The notes under the pieces: model-generated
The model's database searches: none
The model's input: only the letters and a program-made list of their open reading frames with translations
Told to the model about the DNA's origin: nothing
Assembly: GCF_007655135.1 (NCBI RefSeq)
Contig: NC_045130.1
Span: 21,767,363-21,831,362, forward strand
Source: Punica granatum
Lineage: Eukaryota > Streptophyta > Magnoliopsida > Myrtales > Lythraceae
Length of the DNA stretch: 64,000 bases
Reading direction: 5' to 3'
Program-made: the position numbers and the translations under genes
Shown: piece after piece, positions 1 through 10,565 of the stretch
How the letters are laid out: the number at the start of each line of letters is the position of its first letter
Position numbering within the stretch: the stretch's first letter is position 1

Positions 1-766
1 GAGGTCTCGGAGGGTTCGGTTGCTCCAAGAGGACCCATGGCCATCCCTCTTGCTACGGGGACCATGAGGTTCCTTGGGCCACCCGAAGCCCTAGGGCTCT
101 TTCTCCTTGAGGCCGAGTGATTCCCGTGAGTTATTTCTAAGTTTATCGATAAACGAGTTGATTTCGTCCGTTGATTCCATGAATATGTTATTTTTGAGTG
201 TATCGTATGTTTATTCGTGCAAATAGGGGTCGTATTGACGTCGATTTAAGGAAATGTGGGTTATATCACGTGCATATTACATGGTGTATGCGAGGGATGG
301 TTAGGAACAACGTGAAAGACCCACCAAAACTCAAGCCGGGTCAAGGAGTATTCGGCCACTCACCCTTGAGAGGTGGCCGAGCCATCCGTGACCTCGTTGG
401 AGTCTCGGTCGGCCTCTCCATTCTTCCGAAGTCGGTCCTTGGAATTGTTCGTAATTACGTTTCCTTTTAATCGTTGTCTACGCGTTTAATTAGATATGCT
501 AGATCCGGACATCACCCGTCAAAACCGTAACCGCGACACGAATTAATAAATACCGAAGAACCTCACAAACGGGGTAAACGGGACGTATCATTCGGCTAAC
601 TAAATCACTTGGGCTAAATAATTGGGTGAATCGATCATTAATTCGTAAACGTATCGATGGTTCACGGAACGGCGGGAATGCCATTTTCCTTAAAAGATCA
701 CAATTTCAAAACACCGAGACACGTAACACGAATAGAATTGACATCTAACGAGTACTCACGTGCTAT

Positions 767-803
767 GACTCGAGTCCAGGCCAGATTTGAGGCAGCTCGA
801 GTC
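767..803 (+). other. Hairpin in E1 LTR
   Basis: GACTCGAG (767-774) is followed 21 nt later by CTCGAGTC (796-803), a perfect 8-bp stem. It lies upstream of the P1-P4 structure, the relative position of the long hairpin at 13304-13364 in the E2 LTR, but sequence homology between the two is not clear. Confidence 0.4.
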
Positions 804-934
804 AAGACGCGCGAGTCCTTCTTAGACTTCTTCGTGTGACGCGATCTCCAATTTACATACGGACATTGCAATTTATCATCCAAGGGCATAATCGTCGTTC
901 CGTGATTCACCGATACCCTAGGCGTTAGGGAGTT

Positions 935-1025
935 GGAAATACCTCGATCTATGGGCGGGAAAGGGCAACCTGTTCGGGTGCGAGTTTCATTCGCATGGCC
1001 CATTCCGTTCACTTTCGGTGTTTCT
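935..1025 (+). other. P1-P4 branched RNA-like structure, E1 copy
   Basis: Stems read by eye: P1 GGAAATACC (935-943) with GGTGTTTCT (1017-1025), nine pairs including two G-T; P2 GGGC (963-966) with GCCC (998-1001) extended by AA/TT and GG/CC; P3 ACCT/GGGT (968-979) around GTTC; P4 TGCGA (979-983) with TCGCA (991-995). The same order occurs at 13565-13676 with different stem bases, so pairing is kept while sequence changes. Function unknown. Confidence 0.55.
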
Positions 1026-1139
1026 ATCTTCTTATCGTAGATTCGGTGGTGAACATTTTATTTCAGTTACGAAACATGAAGAACCAGATTAATCATGCAT
1101 TCGACTTAATCAAACATTAGATAATGGATAGGTGGAATG

Positions 1140-1155
1140 CTAGATTCCAATCTAG
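1140..1155 (+). other. Conserved CTAGATT inverted repeat, E1 copy
   Basis: CTAGATT (1140-1146) and AATCTAG (1149-1155) are perfect inverted repeats. The homologous site in the other LTRs is TCTAGATT with AATCTAGA around CCA (13782-13800, 29042-29060). Confidence 0.5.
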
Positions 1156-1489
1156 AGTCAAAATACGAGTTTGGCTAATTCGGTGAAACCGTAGTGACAC
1201 CTCACTAAACAAGAGTCTTAAAACAAATATACACATGTAATTGGCTTCGAACCCTATTCTAGTCCACCATCTATGTTTGCCTAGGTTAGACACATTGTTT
1301 GTTAATCAACCCCGGTTAATAACTGATTAAATCACGTACACTCAACTTAATACACCACTTGTCTGTATTCATCGGTATTTGTCAATTATTGTCTGTTTTT
1401 CATCAATTTTATCAGTTTTCTCCCGTTTTCCATTTGCTTTTGCTGATTTGTCGCGGTTCGGGTCCGAACCCATAAATTATGTAATACGC

Positions 1490-1533
1490 GGGGCCCAACG
1501 CCCCAAATCACTGAACACGAGGTCCAACGCCTC
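1490..1533 (+). other. Two tandem YCCAACG-loop hairpins, E1 copy
   Basis: GGGG-CCCAACG-CCCC (1490-1504) and GAGG-TCCAACG-CCTC (1519-1533). The loop is nearly constant while the stems differ and stay paired. Homologous hairpins lie at 14112-14184 and 29375-29447. Confidence 0.55.
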
Positions 1534-2508
1534 CTAACTCACCGAGCGCGTGCAACCCGAGTGCGGAATGGGATCTAGCCTCGAGTCACCATCACACCCC
1601 AAACATGGCCTATGCGGAAGGCAATTTGGATTGGATGTGTGAAACGTATTTAGATATCACCCGGGAGCTCGATCAGTCCGACGATTACAGCGGGAATCAA
1701 TCGGTTCTCCTGCAGACCGTTGGTTCGATCGAACTCGACCCCCGGCTCCTTGAGCCCGCCTTGCCTTAATTCATTTATCGGTTATTTAAAACACACGGTG
1801 AGCCGGAGCGGAATATTGGCCCAATGCAAACCGATCGGGATCCATTTACTTATTCAGTTACACTTTGTAATTATTCTAGAGAACATTGTGAGGATTTTAT
1901 CTGTACACTCACTCATTTGTAAGGATCCCCGATCGGCAAGCGAGAGGTCCGAGTGTTGAACCGGTCAAGTCGGTCCATTATTACCAAGAGATGAGTAAGC
2001 TCGAACACTCGTGGTCTTGGTTCGCGCAGGGAATCGACCACCACGGTTCGATGAACTGTAACGCAAAGTTAGTGAACCGATTCCTCGACACACAAGCCTA
2101 CTCATCTTTCGGATTATTGGCCCAACTTGATCAATTCATCGATTTTATGGTGTCAAAACGGGCGAGTCAAGTACAACCCTAAATCACGCGGTAAATAAAA
2201 CAAAACGGCAAGCCTAGCAAATTAGAGTACTGAAAGGGCGTGCGGGATATAGGCCCGCACGTAATAGAGTCCCCGGATTCAAAATTTTCGGTTCCGTATG
2301 ACCATTGCCTTAGCATTTAGGTGTACCCTGTACCCTTAGACCCGGGTAACTTGCCGGCCCTCGACCTACGGGTCGTAAAATGGTAAGTGGTGACTCCTTC
2401 TCACGCGTGTCCGTCGCGCGTCCCCGAGAAGGTGGATACTCCCAAGTCGCGTTGCATAGGCTTCGCGCATGCGTGCCCCGACGAGATGAAATTCGGGTGC
2501 GCACAGCT

Positions 2509-2526
2509 TGGTGACTCCACTGGGGA
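2509..2526 (+). other. Primer-binding site, E1
   Basis: TGGTGACTCCACTGGGGA begins three bases after the LTR end at 2505. It fits the 3' end of plant tRNA-Arg, the primer usually reported for Ogre/Tat elements, with mismatches. Minus-strand DNA synthesis would start here. Confidence 0.8.
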
Positions 2527-3108
2527 CACTTAGAGGGTTCGGGCTCGATTCCGTTTGCTTGCTTGCATGTTTATTTACCGCTTTCCGTACATTTATTTTC
2601 AAGCACATTTATTTCTTGCATTTGCATCGCATCATTCTAGCGGGTTCTTAGGTACCTTGTCCGAAATCCCACGGGCACCAAGATAGGAAGCTAGGTTAGT
2701 CAGAGGTTCTGAGTAAAGGAACGGATCGAGTCGGCTATGCCACCGAACCGGCCCCCAAAGATCCTCGCTCAATTTCAAGGAATTCACACCCTTGTATCGG
2801 GAGCCCCCATCCCTAGTTAGCGGTTCTCCCAGTAGCACCGAAAACCATGCATACACAGGGACCGTCATGCTGGACCAATCTTTGCCTCCATGCCGTCAAC
2901 CGACCCAAAAGTCGAGTCTTTGAGTTGGCCCGTAGTTCTTCTTTAGGACGGGCATTTTGTATTTTTCTGTAAGAAAGAGCGATGTATTCTGTAAAGAACG
3001 TGATTATAGCTTATCTTTCCGCACTGCATGCATTATTTTCAAAAAAACTTAGGACATTACATTGATTTGATTCTCAAGGCGTTAAGCCACCATCTCCTCC
3101 AGGTAAGG
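2527..3108 (+). other. E1 untranslated leader
   Basis: No gene. The block from about 2632 to 3080 is closely similar to 15080-15500 and 30355-30790 in the non-coding elements (for example AGGAAGCTAGGTTAGTCAGA and CATGCTGGACCAA recur). This shared leader is the strongest link between coding E1 and the non-coding families. Similarity stops close to the ORF1 start. Confidence 0.8.
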
Positions 3109-4608
3109 ATGGACCGCCCGGCTCCCGGTCTTAGACTCGAAGCGATCACACCACCAAGGCAAGACATCATGCGCATTTGGAGGACTCTCCGACCGGTGGA
3201 TCACGCCTTCATTCAGGGCATTATCAGAGATATGGTCATGTTCACGGAAACTTTGGTGGATTGGATCTTCTTGAGGACCGCCATGGAGTTTTGGGACCCC
3301 GAGCACGCAGTATTCAACTTTCAGGGGACGGAGTTAGCCCCTACGATCGAGGAGTACACGGCACTCATCCAAAGGCCCACGCCCACGACCCAAGGCATCT
3401 TTGTGCCCAACCCGTTCGCAACCATTCGGAGTCAGCTCTCCAACCTCCTCGGCATACCTACCCAAGACGTCCACCAAGAGCTTCATCAAGGATGGGATCA
3501 CGGCATCAGGATCGCGTGGCTCTCCGATTGGACGCTCCTCCGCGCATTGACACCTTCGACGGCGTCCTACCAACGCGACGGGTGTCACGGGTTCCTGCTC
3601 TTGGTTTTCGGCACTCTCCTGTTCCCGTACTCGCCGAACCTCATTGACGGAGCTATAGCCCAAGTCGTCCTCCAAGCGGTGGGAGGTCATAGTTACTTGG
3701 AGGCTTTGTTAACCGAGACCGTTCGGTCTCTAGACTATGTTAGAGAGGTTCAGCGCGGCAGAATGAGAGGATCCCCGCACCTACTACAAATTTGGCTCCT
3801 CGCACACGTCCGCCCCTTTTGCTCATCACACCCTTTCTCTTACATCGTGGACAAGCGTTTGCTGATCAAGCGCCCGGTACCGGTCATCCCACCTCCCGAG
3901 CACAGCTTCTCGGAATGGAGGCACTTTTGGCTCGAGTTGACGCCCACACGGTTCCTATGGGTCGCTCGATGGAATCCCGGCAGCCCCATGATCACAGGAT
4001 GTCCCGGAATCGTGGGAGTCCCTCTTCTTAGCCATTTGGGGAGCACACTCATATTCCCCGGCCGAGTAATCAGACAACTCGGCGGCTTACAGGACATTCC
4101 CCCCGAGGCGGACCGCTTACCCTACCGCATCCAGTGGGCCGAGTCTACATCCATGGCCCCCGCAAGATTCCTACAGATTCGGGAGCTCCATCGTCAACGG
4201 GACGCTAGCACCATACAGCGTCTGTACTTCCCCGAGCACCCCACCGACGAAGAGCGAGCATTCTCCGCCACATCAGCATACGTGGCCCGGTTCTATTCGC
4301 AGGGATCGACATCGCCGCAACGGTCCCAGGCCACCCCGACTCCCCGAGCTGCACCTACCCCTGCTCCAGAAGCCAAAAGCTCCACCTAAGCGGCTATGCG
4401 CACAGAGCTACGGGCCATCAGGGAGGAACGAGATAGGCTTCGTTGCAAGCTCGTCGACTCTCGCGCGGAGGTCGCGGACTACAGGGAGCTTCAGACGGAG
4501 TTAGCTCGAGCACGCGCCCGAGTCGCGCACTTAGACAGGGAGATTGCCCATTTGACCACGAGGTTGGACCGAGTGCGTGCAAGGGCGCGCGAGATCTATC
4601 ACCCCTAG
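3109..4608 (+). pseudogene. ORF1 of Tat/Ogre type, plant-mobile-domain-like protein with C-terminal coiled coil, broken by a stop
   Basis: Role unknown; an extra ORF upstream of gag is typical of Ogre-like elements. I prefer ATG 3109 (GGTAAGG before it) to ATG 3028, because 3028-3080 matches non-coding leader of the other elements. The N-terminal 340 residues carry motifs such as WIFLRTAMEFWDP and PTIEEYTALIQ, which resemble the plant mobile domain/DUF7745 type of transposon-derived protein. A Pro/Ala/Thr tail follows. TAA at 4387-4389 stops the frame, but the same frame stays open from 4390 to 4605 and encodes a heptad-like segment rich in Arg, Glu and Leu (start 4396), a likely coiled coil. 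I read this as one protein cut by a nonsense mutation. The alternative is two separate small ORFs. Confidence 0.7.
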
Positions 4609-4921
4609 GATTAGCGCACGCGCCCGTTTTTGCCCTCGCTCGGACCCACGCCGCTCTCAACCGGCCACCGAGCGCAAAGGGATGTCGGCTTTACGTTTAT
4701 GTTCCTTTTCTTTCGTGCGATGTATTTTGTAAAACTATGGAACCCGAATTAAACCAGTGTAATGACATTAGCATTTTGAAAACTTATGCATCTCATACAT
4801 CTTGTCCCTTTATTTGTCCATACTTATCATTTCAAAATGTCGACGTTGCCCTTACACGCTCTTGGAATCTAGGTAATCGCAACTGGCGTCGCACCGATAC
4901 CCGACTCGTCAACGTCTCAGG
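4609..4921 (+). other. Spacer between ORF1 and gag, E1
   Basis: No gene. The segment at about 4750-4810 (GACATTAGCATTTTGAAAAC) resembles 15563-15615 and 30845-30900 in the non-coding elements (CATTAGCTTTTGAAAACTCA). This suggests that the derivatives lost ORF1 cleanly and kept the spacer. Confidence 0.6.
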
Positions 4922-6454
4922 ATGACGGAAGAGGACCGAGTTGATATCTCCGAGGAAGTCAACCCACCGGTTCCGACTCATTCCCAACCGCCCCCGGCAC
5001 ACGCTCCGCAGCCTCCAACTCCTGCAGGCATACTCCCAGCGTATTTGGGCGCCCCTCTGACACATCTCCAGCCCCCGACGTCTTCAGGGGCGCCCCTTTC
5101 ACCAGTCTCACTGACATCATCCGCCTCCGATGACCAAGCCCGCATCACGGCACTCGAGGGCACGGTCAACCAAATGGCCGCCATCATGGCAGAGCTGCTC
5201 GCCCTGCTTAGAGGACCGAACCGCGCATCCTCGAGCACCACACCTCCACCGGGACAAGGGCCGACAGTCGATCCGACCCCTTCGGTTCCGCCAACTCAAG
5301 CCCCGGAGAACATGGATGCGCCCATGCCACCAACACTGCGTACGTCCATGGCTCACCCCTTTACCAGTCCATTTCCGCCACCGCCGCCCCCCACGGTCGT
5401 CCCTCTTCCACCGGCGGCGTTCCTCACTTCGAATCAGGTCCTATCCGCGCAGCCACCTGTTTCCATGCCGGCCCCGGCCGCGATCTATACCGTCCCTCCG
5501 CCAATGGTTTTTCTGGCCTCAAGCGCACCTGCTCCGACTCACCCTCAAGTCGCGGATCTTCCCTCCTATCCGCCTCCACAACCTCACATCAACTTCTCCT
5601 ACCAAGCACCACCCCCTATAAACACCACCTTCCTCGAACCAGGCACGCCGATTCACGCGGCCCAGGTCGCTTCACCAACGCACTTTTTCCCCGAGGCCGA
5701 CGACGAGCAGGAGCGTAGACTGAAGCGAATAGAAGAGACGATACGGGCCCGACAAGCAAGCGATACTCGACTGGATGCGCGCTACGGTGATTGTAGTCTT
5801 TTCCCGGGCATGCGGCTGCCCCCGAAATTTAAGATCCCGGAGTTCAAGACCTATGGAGGCACGACAGATCCGCGACACCACCTCCGCCATTACCGAGGGA
5901 AGATGCTACAGCATTGGGGGTACGAGGAGTTCGTCATCCACTCCTTCCAAGACAGCCTCTCGTGGTCCGCTCTCGATTGGTTTATGTCACTAAAGGCCGA
6001 GGACATTCCGACGTGGGCAGACCTTTCCAGGAAGTTCATCGACCAATATCAGTATTGCGCCGAAGCACCTCCCACCCTCTTGGAATTAAGCACAAAAGAG
6101 ATGGCGCGGGGCCAAAGGTTCGAGGAATACGCTACTAAGTGGCGTGCCCAAGCGGCGAAACACATCCCTCCGATTAGCGAAGCACAACAGATTCAGTTGT
6201 TTCACTCCACGCTGAGAGGGATATATTATTCGCACCTGTTGGCCTACACTTCTTCGTTCTTCGACCTCATCGAGGCCGGGAAAAAGCTTGACTTGGGGAT
6301 CAAGCTCGGAAGGATGGAGGGCCCTGCCAGTAAAGGGGAGGAGTCGTCGAAGAAGGTCCCCGCGACGTCCCCGTCTTCCGGCGGGAGGAGAGGAAAGGAA
6401 GTCTCAGTTAACGCCGTCAATACGGCACATCAGACCCCCAGCAATACTCGGTGA
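4922..6454 (+). pseudogene. gag: gag, N-terminal and capsid part
   Basis: The structural polyprotein that would package element RNA. Residues 1-280 are low-complexity and Pro-rich; residues 290-470 match the retrotransposon gag (capsid) domain, with PKFKIPEF, LDWFMSL, WADLSRKFIDQYQY and RGQRFEEYATKWRAQA as recognisable stretches. A basic Lys/Ser tail follows. The ORF ends at TGA 6452-6454 in a frame that no longer looks gag-like; a gag-like Pro/Tyr/Gln sequence continues in another frame from about 6431. The gag-like frame resumes at 6557 in the original phase, so two opposite frameshifts bracket 6430-6556. The start is chosen as the first ATG of the frame. Confidence 0.85.
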
Positions 6455-6556
6455 ATCTCACAACTGCGCCGACTGCCGCTCCTACCTACTTCCCTCCGCC
6501 TCCATAACACCAGCCTCAGTCGATTTGCTACTCGGCTCCACCGGTCCCGCCCGCCA
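6455..6556 (+). pseudogene. gag: Frame-disrupted gag linker
   Basis: About 100 bases between the two gag blocks. The frame that joins them reads through as Arg/Leu-rich sequence, while the +1-shifted frame gives the Pro/Tyr/Gln composition expected of this linker but meets TAA at about 6507. It is a damaged part of gag, not a separate gene. Confidence 0.6.
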
Positions 6557-7699
6557 ATGACCCCACAACCGTACGACCACAACGCACCCGCGCCGACGTC
6601 GCCCAGGCTCCCGGTGTCGAGAGCTCCTCCACCGGCGCAGCAGAACCCTACCTCGCAAGGTCCACACCGACCCCGCAAGCAGTACACACCTCTGCCTGCC
6701 CCTCTTTCTCACATATATCGACAACTCCTTGCGGGCGATCAGATCCAACCGATATCCCCAGGCCCGAATTTTGACTCGTCCATTCAGGATCAATCTAAAC
6801 GCTGCGAGTATCATCAAGGCGCGCTGGGGCACACTCTCGATAATTGTTGGAGGTTGCGAGACGAGATCCAAAAAAGGATCGACAGCAACAGGCTCACCTT
6901 CAATGCCGTCAGGCCCCCGAATGTGCAGGACAACCCCCTCCCGGACCATAGGCCGAGTTCGGGGTCTTCCATCAACATGATCTCCATATGCGCCTCGGGG
7001 AGGGACGAGGACGCGCAAGACAACCCCCTTCCCTTCGCGATCGACTACACTCCCGAGGAACCCACGGTCGGATTCGCAGGACGCATGGCCTCACCAGCTC
7101 CATTCGTCGTAGATATCCCCGCGCGAGAACCGTACGCAGACAGCAAGGTCCCCTGGACCTATGAGGGAAGTGTCGGGAGTGTCGAGCAGCAGTTTAGTGT
7201 CATGGGTATGACACGTTCGGGGCGGGTGTACGAGAACCCGGCAGCCAAGGACAAAGGGAAGGCGCCCGCCACTGAAGTTAGGGCAGTGCCCGAGAGCTCG
7301 CCTTTCCCGTCCAAGAGGGTAACCGAAGAGGAAGCCGAAGCATTCATGAAGAACATAAAGGCGAGTGAGTACAAAGTGGTCGAGCAAATGGCCAAGTCCC
7401 CGGCCCACATCTCGTTGCTTGCCCTCCTCCTCAACTCGGAACCTCCCCGGGAGGCCCTCCTCCGGGTGCTGACCGCGGCACAAATCCCGAAGGAAACGCC
7501 ACCTGATAGGATAGAGGAGACCGTCAGTTCCATCTTCTCCAATACCATCTCGTTCTCGGACGACGAGCTCCCGTCTGAAGGCTGGTCACATTCGCGGGCA
7601 TTGCATATTGTCTGCAAGTGCAACAACTACATTATTGGCCGGGTCGTGATTGACAATGGGTCCGCGCTCAACGTTTGCTCAGTGACCACCTTGAACTAG
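6557..7699 (+). pseudogene. gag: gag C-terminus with zinc knuckle, and start of protease, ending at a premature stop
   Basis: Nucleocapsid part of Gag plus the N-terminal half of the aspartic protease. A C-X2-H-X5-H-X4-C zinc-knuckle-like motif lies at 6803-6847 (CEYHQGALGH, then C), the usual Tat form. The catalytic Asp motif DNGS is at 7652-7663. TAG at 7697-7699 falls inside the protease; the next codon (7700) continues the same frame with clear protease sequence, so this is a nonsense mutation in one polyprotein. ATG 6557 is only the first Met after the damaged linker and is not a real start. Confidence 0.8.
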
Positions 7700-8545
7700 A
7701 TGAACGTGGACCTCAACCGAGTCCGCCCGAGCAAAACAGCGGTCCGAGCCTTTGACGGCTCACGTAGGGAGGTAAACGGGGAGATCGACCTCCTCATAGA
7801 TGTTGGCCCGTGCTCGTTCAGCATCACGTTCCAGGTGCTCGACATCCCGAACGCAATCAGCTTGTTGCTCGGGAGGCCCTGGATCCACTCGGCCGGCGCT
7901 GTCCCCTCTTCTCTGCACCAAAGGTTGAAATTCATCGTCGAGGAGAAGCTCATTACAGTGAAAGGAGAGGAGGACTACGCCATCTACAAGGAGACGGCGG
8001 TGCCCTACATCAGCGTCGGGGATGATGAAAACCTGTCGTTCCATTCATTTGAAACCATCTCCGTCATCCGGGATTACGGAGAGAGTGGACCGTCCCGTGT
8101 CGACCGCATGATAGGGAAGGTTCTCCTGCGCAACAATTACATTCCCGGCACCGGCCTCGGGGCACGCGAACAAGGGATCAGCCGCCCTATTGAAATCGAA
8201 GAGTACAGGCACAGGAGGGGACTCGGCTTTCGCCCCTCCTGTCATGAAATCATCGAGACCCGCAGTGGCAACCATCTTCACCGCCTCGCCGCATACTATG
8301 GGAGGCTCAACAGGGGCACTCCAGTCCCCCCGCTATCCCACTTCTTCCCCGGGCCTTCACACACTATCGGGGGCACCCTTGAAGGCCCTTCCTCGGACTC
8401 CGACGACACTCCTGCCGCTCCGTCAACCGTGTACGCCGTCACCGATGAGATTCCTTCAGGGGTTCACATCCGCTTGGCGCAGGAAAATGAGGAGCTTGAT
8501 GACTGGATCTCATTCCCGCGCTACTCGGCTATGATTTGCCGATGT
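7700..8545 (+). pseudogene. pol: Protease C-terminal part and G-patch-like segment
   Basis: Continues the frame of the preceding block after the TAG at 7697. The stretches VVIDNGSA (upstream), FDGSRREV and LLGRPWIHSAGAVPS are characteristic of Tat-lineage aspartic proteases; the LLGRPW strand pairs with the catalytic loop. Around 8105-8235 lies a Gly-rich segment (NYIPGTGLG and GLGFRP) like the G-patch often found between protease and RT in this lineage. The frame runs on to 8818, but composition changes after about 8545 to low-complexity Phe/Leu/Ser, which I treat as a non-coding spacer. Confidence 0.75.
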
Positions 8546-8755
8546 GTAAGGCCTATCTATGTACAAGATGTTCCCCGCGTGTCGGCATGGCCATGCGCCA
8601 CACAACGGGAGAGGGGTTTCTATTATGGCTTCATGTTCACATTATCAATGAAATCTCTCACGTATTTTTTGAATTCCCACGCGTTTCATCTCCTTTTCCT
8701 ATTCTCTATTTCGCAGCACTATAAATTTTCTAAGACAATTCTCTCGAATTTCCAG
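8546..8755 (+). other. Candidate intron or spacer between protease and RT
   Basis: T-rich stretch starting GTAAGG (8546) and ending TTTCCAG (8755). Ogre elements are known to have a spliced intron between the protease and RT regions. Spliced exactly this way the two frames do not join in phase, so the splice site may differ or a further indel has occurred. No coding signature is visible here. Confidence 0.4.
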
Positions 8756-9731
8756 GCTCCACCCGAATCCAAGTCCTCGACACTTCGATTCGAACCTATT
8801 CCAAGAGCACCTCGGTGAGCCCCAACTCGTATACTTTGGGGAAGGGCTCCCCGAGGACAGTCAAGTGCCCGAGATAGAAGAGAGTTTGCGTCACCTCGAG
8901 GACCATCAAATCACCTCGGTCGAGCCAACAGAAGAGATCAAAGTGGGCACCAAAGAAGAACCCCGCACCTTGAAGATTGGGATAGCCCTCGACCCCACGC
9001 AGCAAACCCGGATGATTGACTTCCTGAAAGAGTATCAAGAAGTCTTCGCCTGGTCCTATGCTGACATGCCCGGTTTAGATCCCTCAATAGTCGAGCACTT
9101 CCTTCCACTCGACACCGAGAAATTCTCGCCCAAGCGCCAACAGTTACGACGACAGCGAGCTAGTCTTCTCCTCCGTATCAAGGAAGAAGTCGTCAAGCAG
9201 ATCAACGTGGGATTCCTCGAAGTCTGCAACTATTCTGAGTGGGTGGCGAACATTGTGCCAGTGGAAAAGAAGGACGGGAGGGTCCGAGTCTGCGTCGACT
9301 ACCGAGACCTCAACAAAGCTAGTCCTAAGGACAATTTCCCCTTGCCACACATAGACGTCCTGGTCGACAATACGGCACGCCACACCCTATTCTCTTTCAT
9401 GGACGGCTTCTCCGGGTACAATCAAATTCGGATGGCCGAAAAGGACAAACTCAAGACGACGTTCACTACGATGTGGGGAACTTTTTGCTACTGCATTATG
9501 CCTTTCGACCTCAAGAACGTAGGAGCAACTTATCAAAGGGCTATGGTCACATTGTTCCACGACATGATGCACAAGGAAGTCGAGGTATATGTCGATGACA
9601 TGATCGCCAAGTCCAAAGAGGGAGAAGACCACGTTGTCAACCTGAAGCGCCTTTTCGATCGCTTAAAAGAATACAAGCTCCGGCTTAACCGGCAAAATGC
9701 ACATTTGGCGCCCGATCAGGAAAGCTACTAG
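8756..9731 (+). pseudogene. pol: Reverse transcriptase
   Basis: Copies element RNA into DNA. The frame is open from 8757 and turns recognisable at FAWSYADMPGLD. Finger and palm motifs are present in order: VCVDYRDLNKA, FPLPHIDVLVD, SFMDGFSGYNQI (catalytic Asp), and YVDDMIAKS at 9588-9614 with the two catalytic Asp of the YVDD box. The catalytic residues are intact. The frame is lost near 9688-9691 through a one-base change; the last residues before the stop at 9729-9731 are not RT-like, and RT-like sequence resumes one frame over. Confidence 0.88.
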
Positions 9732-10378
9732 GATTCGTGGTCAGCGAGCGCGGTATCGAGGTAGATCCGGACAAAGTCAAGGCGATCAAAGAGCTTCCCC
9801 CGCCGTCAATGGTTCGAGAGGTGCGCGGCTTCTTGGGACGGTTGAATTACATTGCGCGCTTCATTGCAAACCTGACGGATAAGTGTCAACCGCTCTTTCG
9901 CTTGCTCCGCAAGAATGCAGCGATGGAGTGGGACCACGAGTGTCAGAAGGCCTTCGACACCATCAAGGCCTATCTAATTCAGCCGCCGATATTGGTACCA
10001 CCCGTGCCGAATCGGCCCCTCATTTTATACCTCACGGTACGCCGACAATCCTTAGGGTGCATGCTAGGGCAAGAAGACGAGTTGACGCGCACGGAAAGGG
10101 CGATATATTACTTGAGCAAGAAGTTTACCGAAGGGGAGTCCAATTATCCGGAGATTGAGAAGATGTGTTGCGCGTTAGTATGGGTCATGCAAAGGCTTCG
10201 ACAGTACACGCTCTATCACACGATCCGCTTGCTGTCAAAAGCGGACCCCCTGCGATATTTGCTCGATAGCCCCTCCTCCATGAGGAACATCGCAAAATGG
10301 CGCTGTCAGCTGACAAAATACGACATAGAATACGTGCCCCGCACGTCTGTCAAGGGCAAGCAATTGCCGATCACCTAG
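9692..10378 (+). pseudogene. pol: RT thumb/connection and first RNase H
   Basis: Continues the polyprotein in a different frame from the upstream RT. The segment FVVSERGIEVDPDKVKAI and the region VRGFLGRLNYIARFI are the usual RT C-terminus and connection. RPLILYLTV to ERAIYYLSKKFTEGE is the RNase H of Ty3/gypsy elements. At the first catalytic position this copy reads TVRRQSLG without Asp, so the domain is probably inactive, as is common in the Tat lineage where a second RNase H takes over. TAG at 10376 follows a frame change near 10352. Confidence 0.82.
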
Positions 10379-10565
10379 CAGAATTCCCGATTGACGACGA
10401 CACGCCGATTAACACGGACTTCCCGGACGAAGGGATCCTCCATGTAGATGAAGCGAAGGAGGAGCCAACATGGAAGATGTACTTCGAAGGGGCTGTCAAT
10501 TCCGTGGGATCTGGAGTTGGGGCAGTCTTGATATCCCCGGATGGGCGTCATTATCCAGTCGCTGC
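10351..10565 (+). pseudogene. pol: Archaeal-type second RNase H, N-terminal fragment cut by E2
   Basis: The frame carries QAIADHLAEF, then WKMYFEGAVNSVGSGVGAVL and ISPDGRHYPVA. This is the beginning of the archaeal-like RNase H known in Tat elements. The usual first catalytic Asp (YFDGA form) is Glu here. The domain ends abruptly at 10565, where TGTCAG of the E2 LTR begins; the remaining residues and the integrase are absent from the window. Confidence 0.82.

Larger units (their letters stand above)
1..2505 (+). repeat. E1 5' LTR, 3' portion
   Basis: The stretch has no gene. It aligns by eye with about 12750-14950 of the E2 LTR: the sequence around 2217-2280 (GCAAGCCTAGCAAA, then AAAGGGCGTGCGGGATATAG) recurs at 14643, 29906, 42103 and 54297. 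It ends GCACA at 2505, three bases before the PBS. Divergence from the other LTRs is clearly larger than among those LTRs, so this copy belongs to an older or different subfamily. The upstream roughly 2.2 kb of the LTR, including its promoter, would lie outside the window. Confidence 0.85.
1..10565 (+). mobile_element. E1: decayed coding Tat/Ogre-type Ty3/gypsy element, 5' part
   Basis: Order seen: partial 5' LTR, PBS, leader, ORF1, gag, protease, reverse transcriptase, RNase H, start of an archaeal-type RNase H. This order, with an extra ORF before gag and a second RNase H, is known for the Tat/Ogre lineage. The element is broken by stop codons at 4387 and 7697 and by frame changes near 6430-6556, 9690 and 10352. 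It ends at 10565, where the LTR of E2 begins inside the second RNase H. Integrase and 3' LTR are not in the window; if they survive they lie beyond the far end of E2. Confidence 0.9.

Noticed and set aside
3177..5621. Other-frame open reading frames over ORF1 and gag (for example 3177-3647, 4443-4925, 5130-5621)
   Set aside because: Shadows of the real frames, with no domain similarity and biased composition from GC-rich codons.
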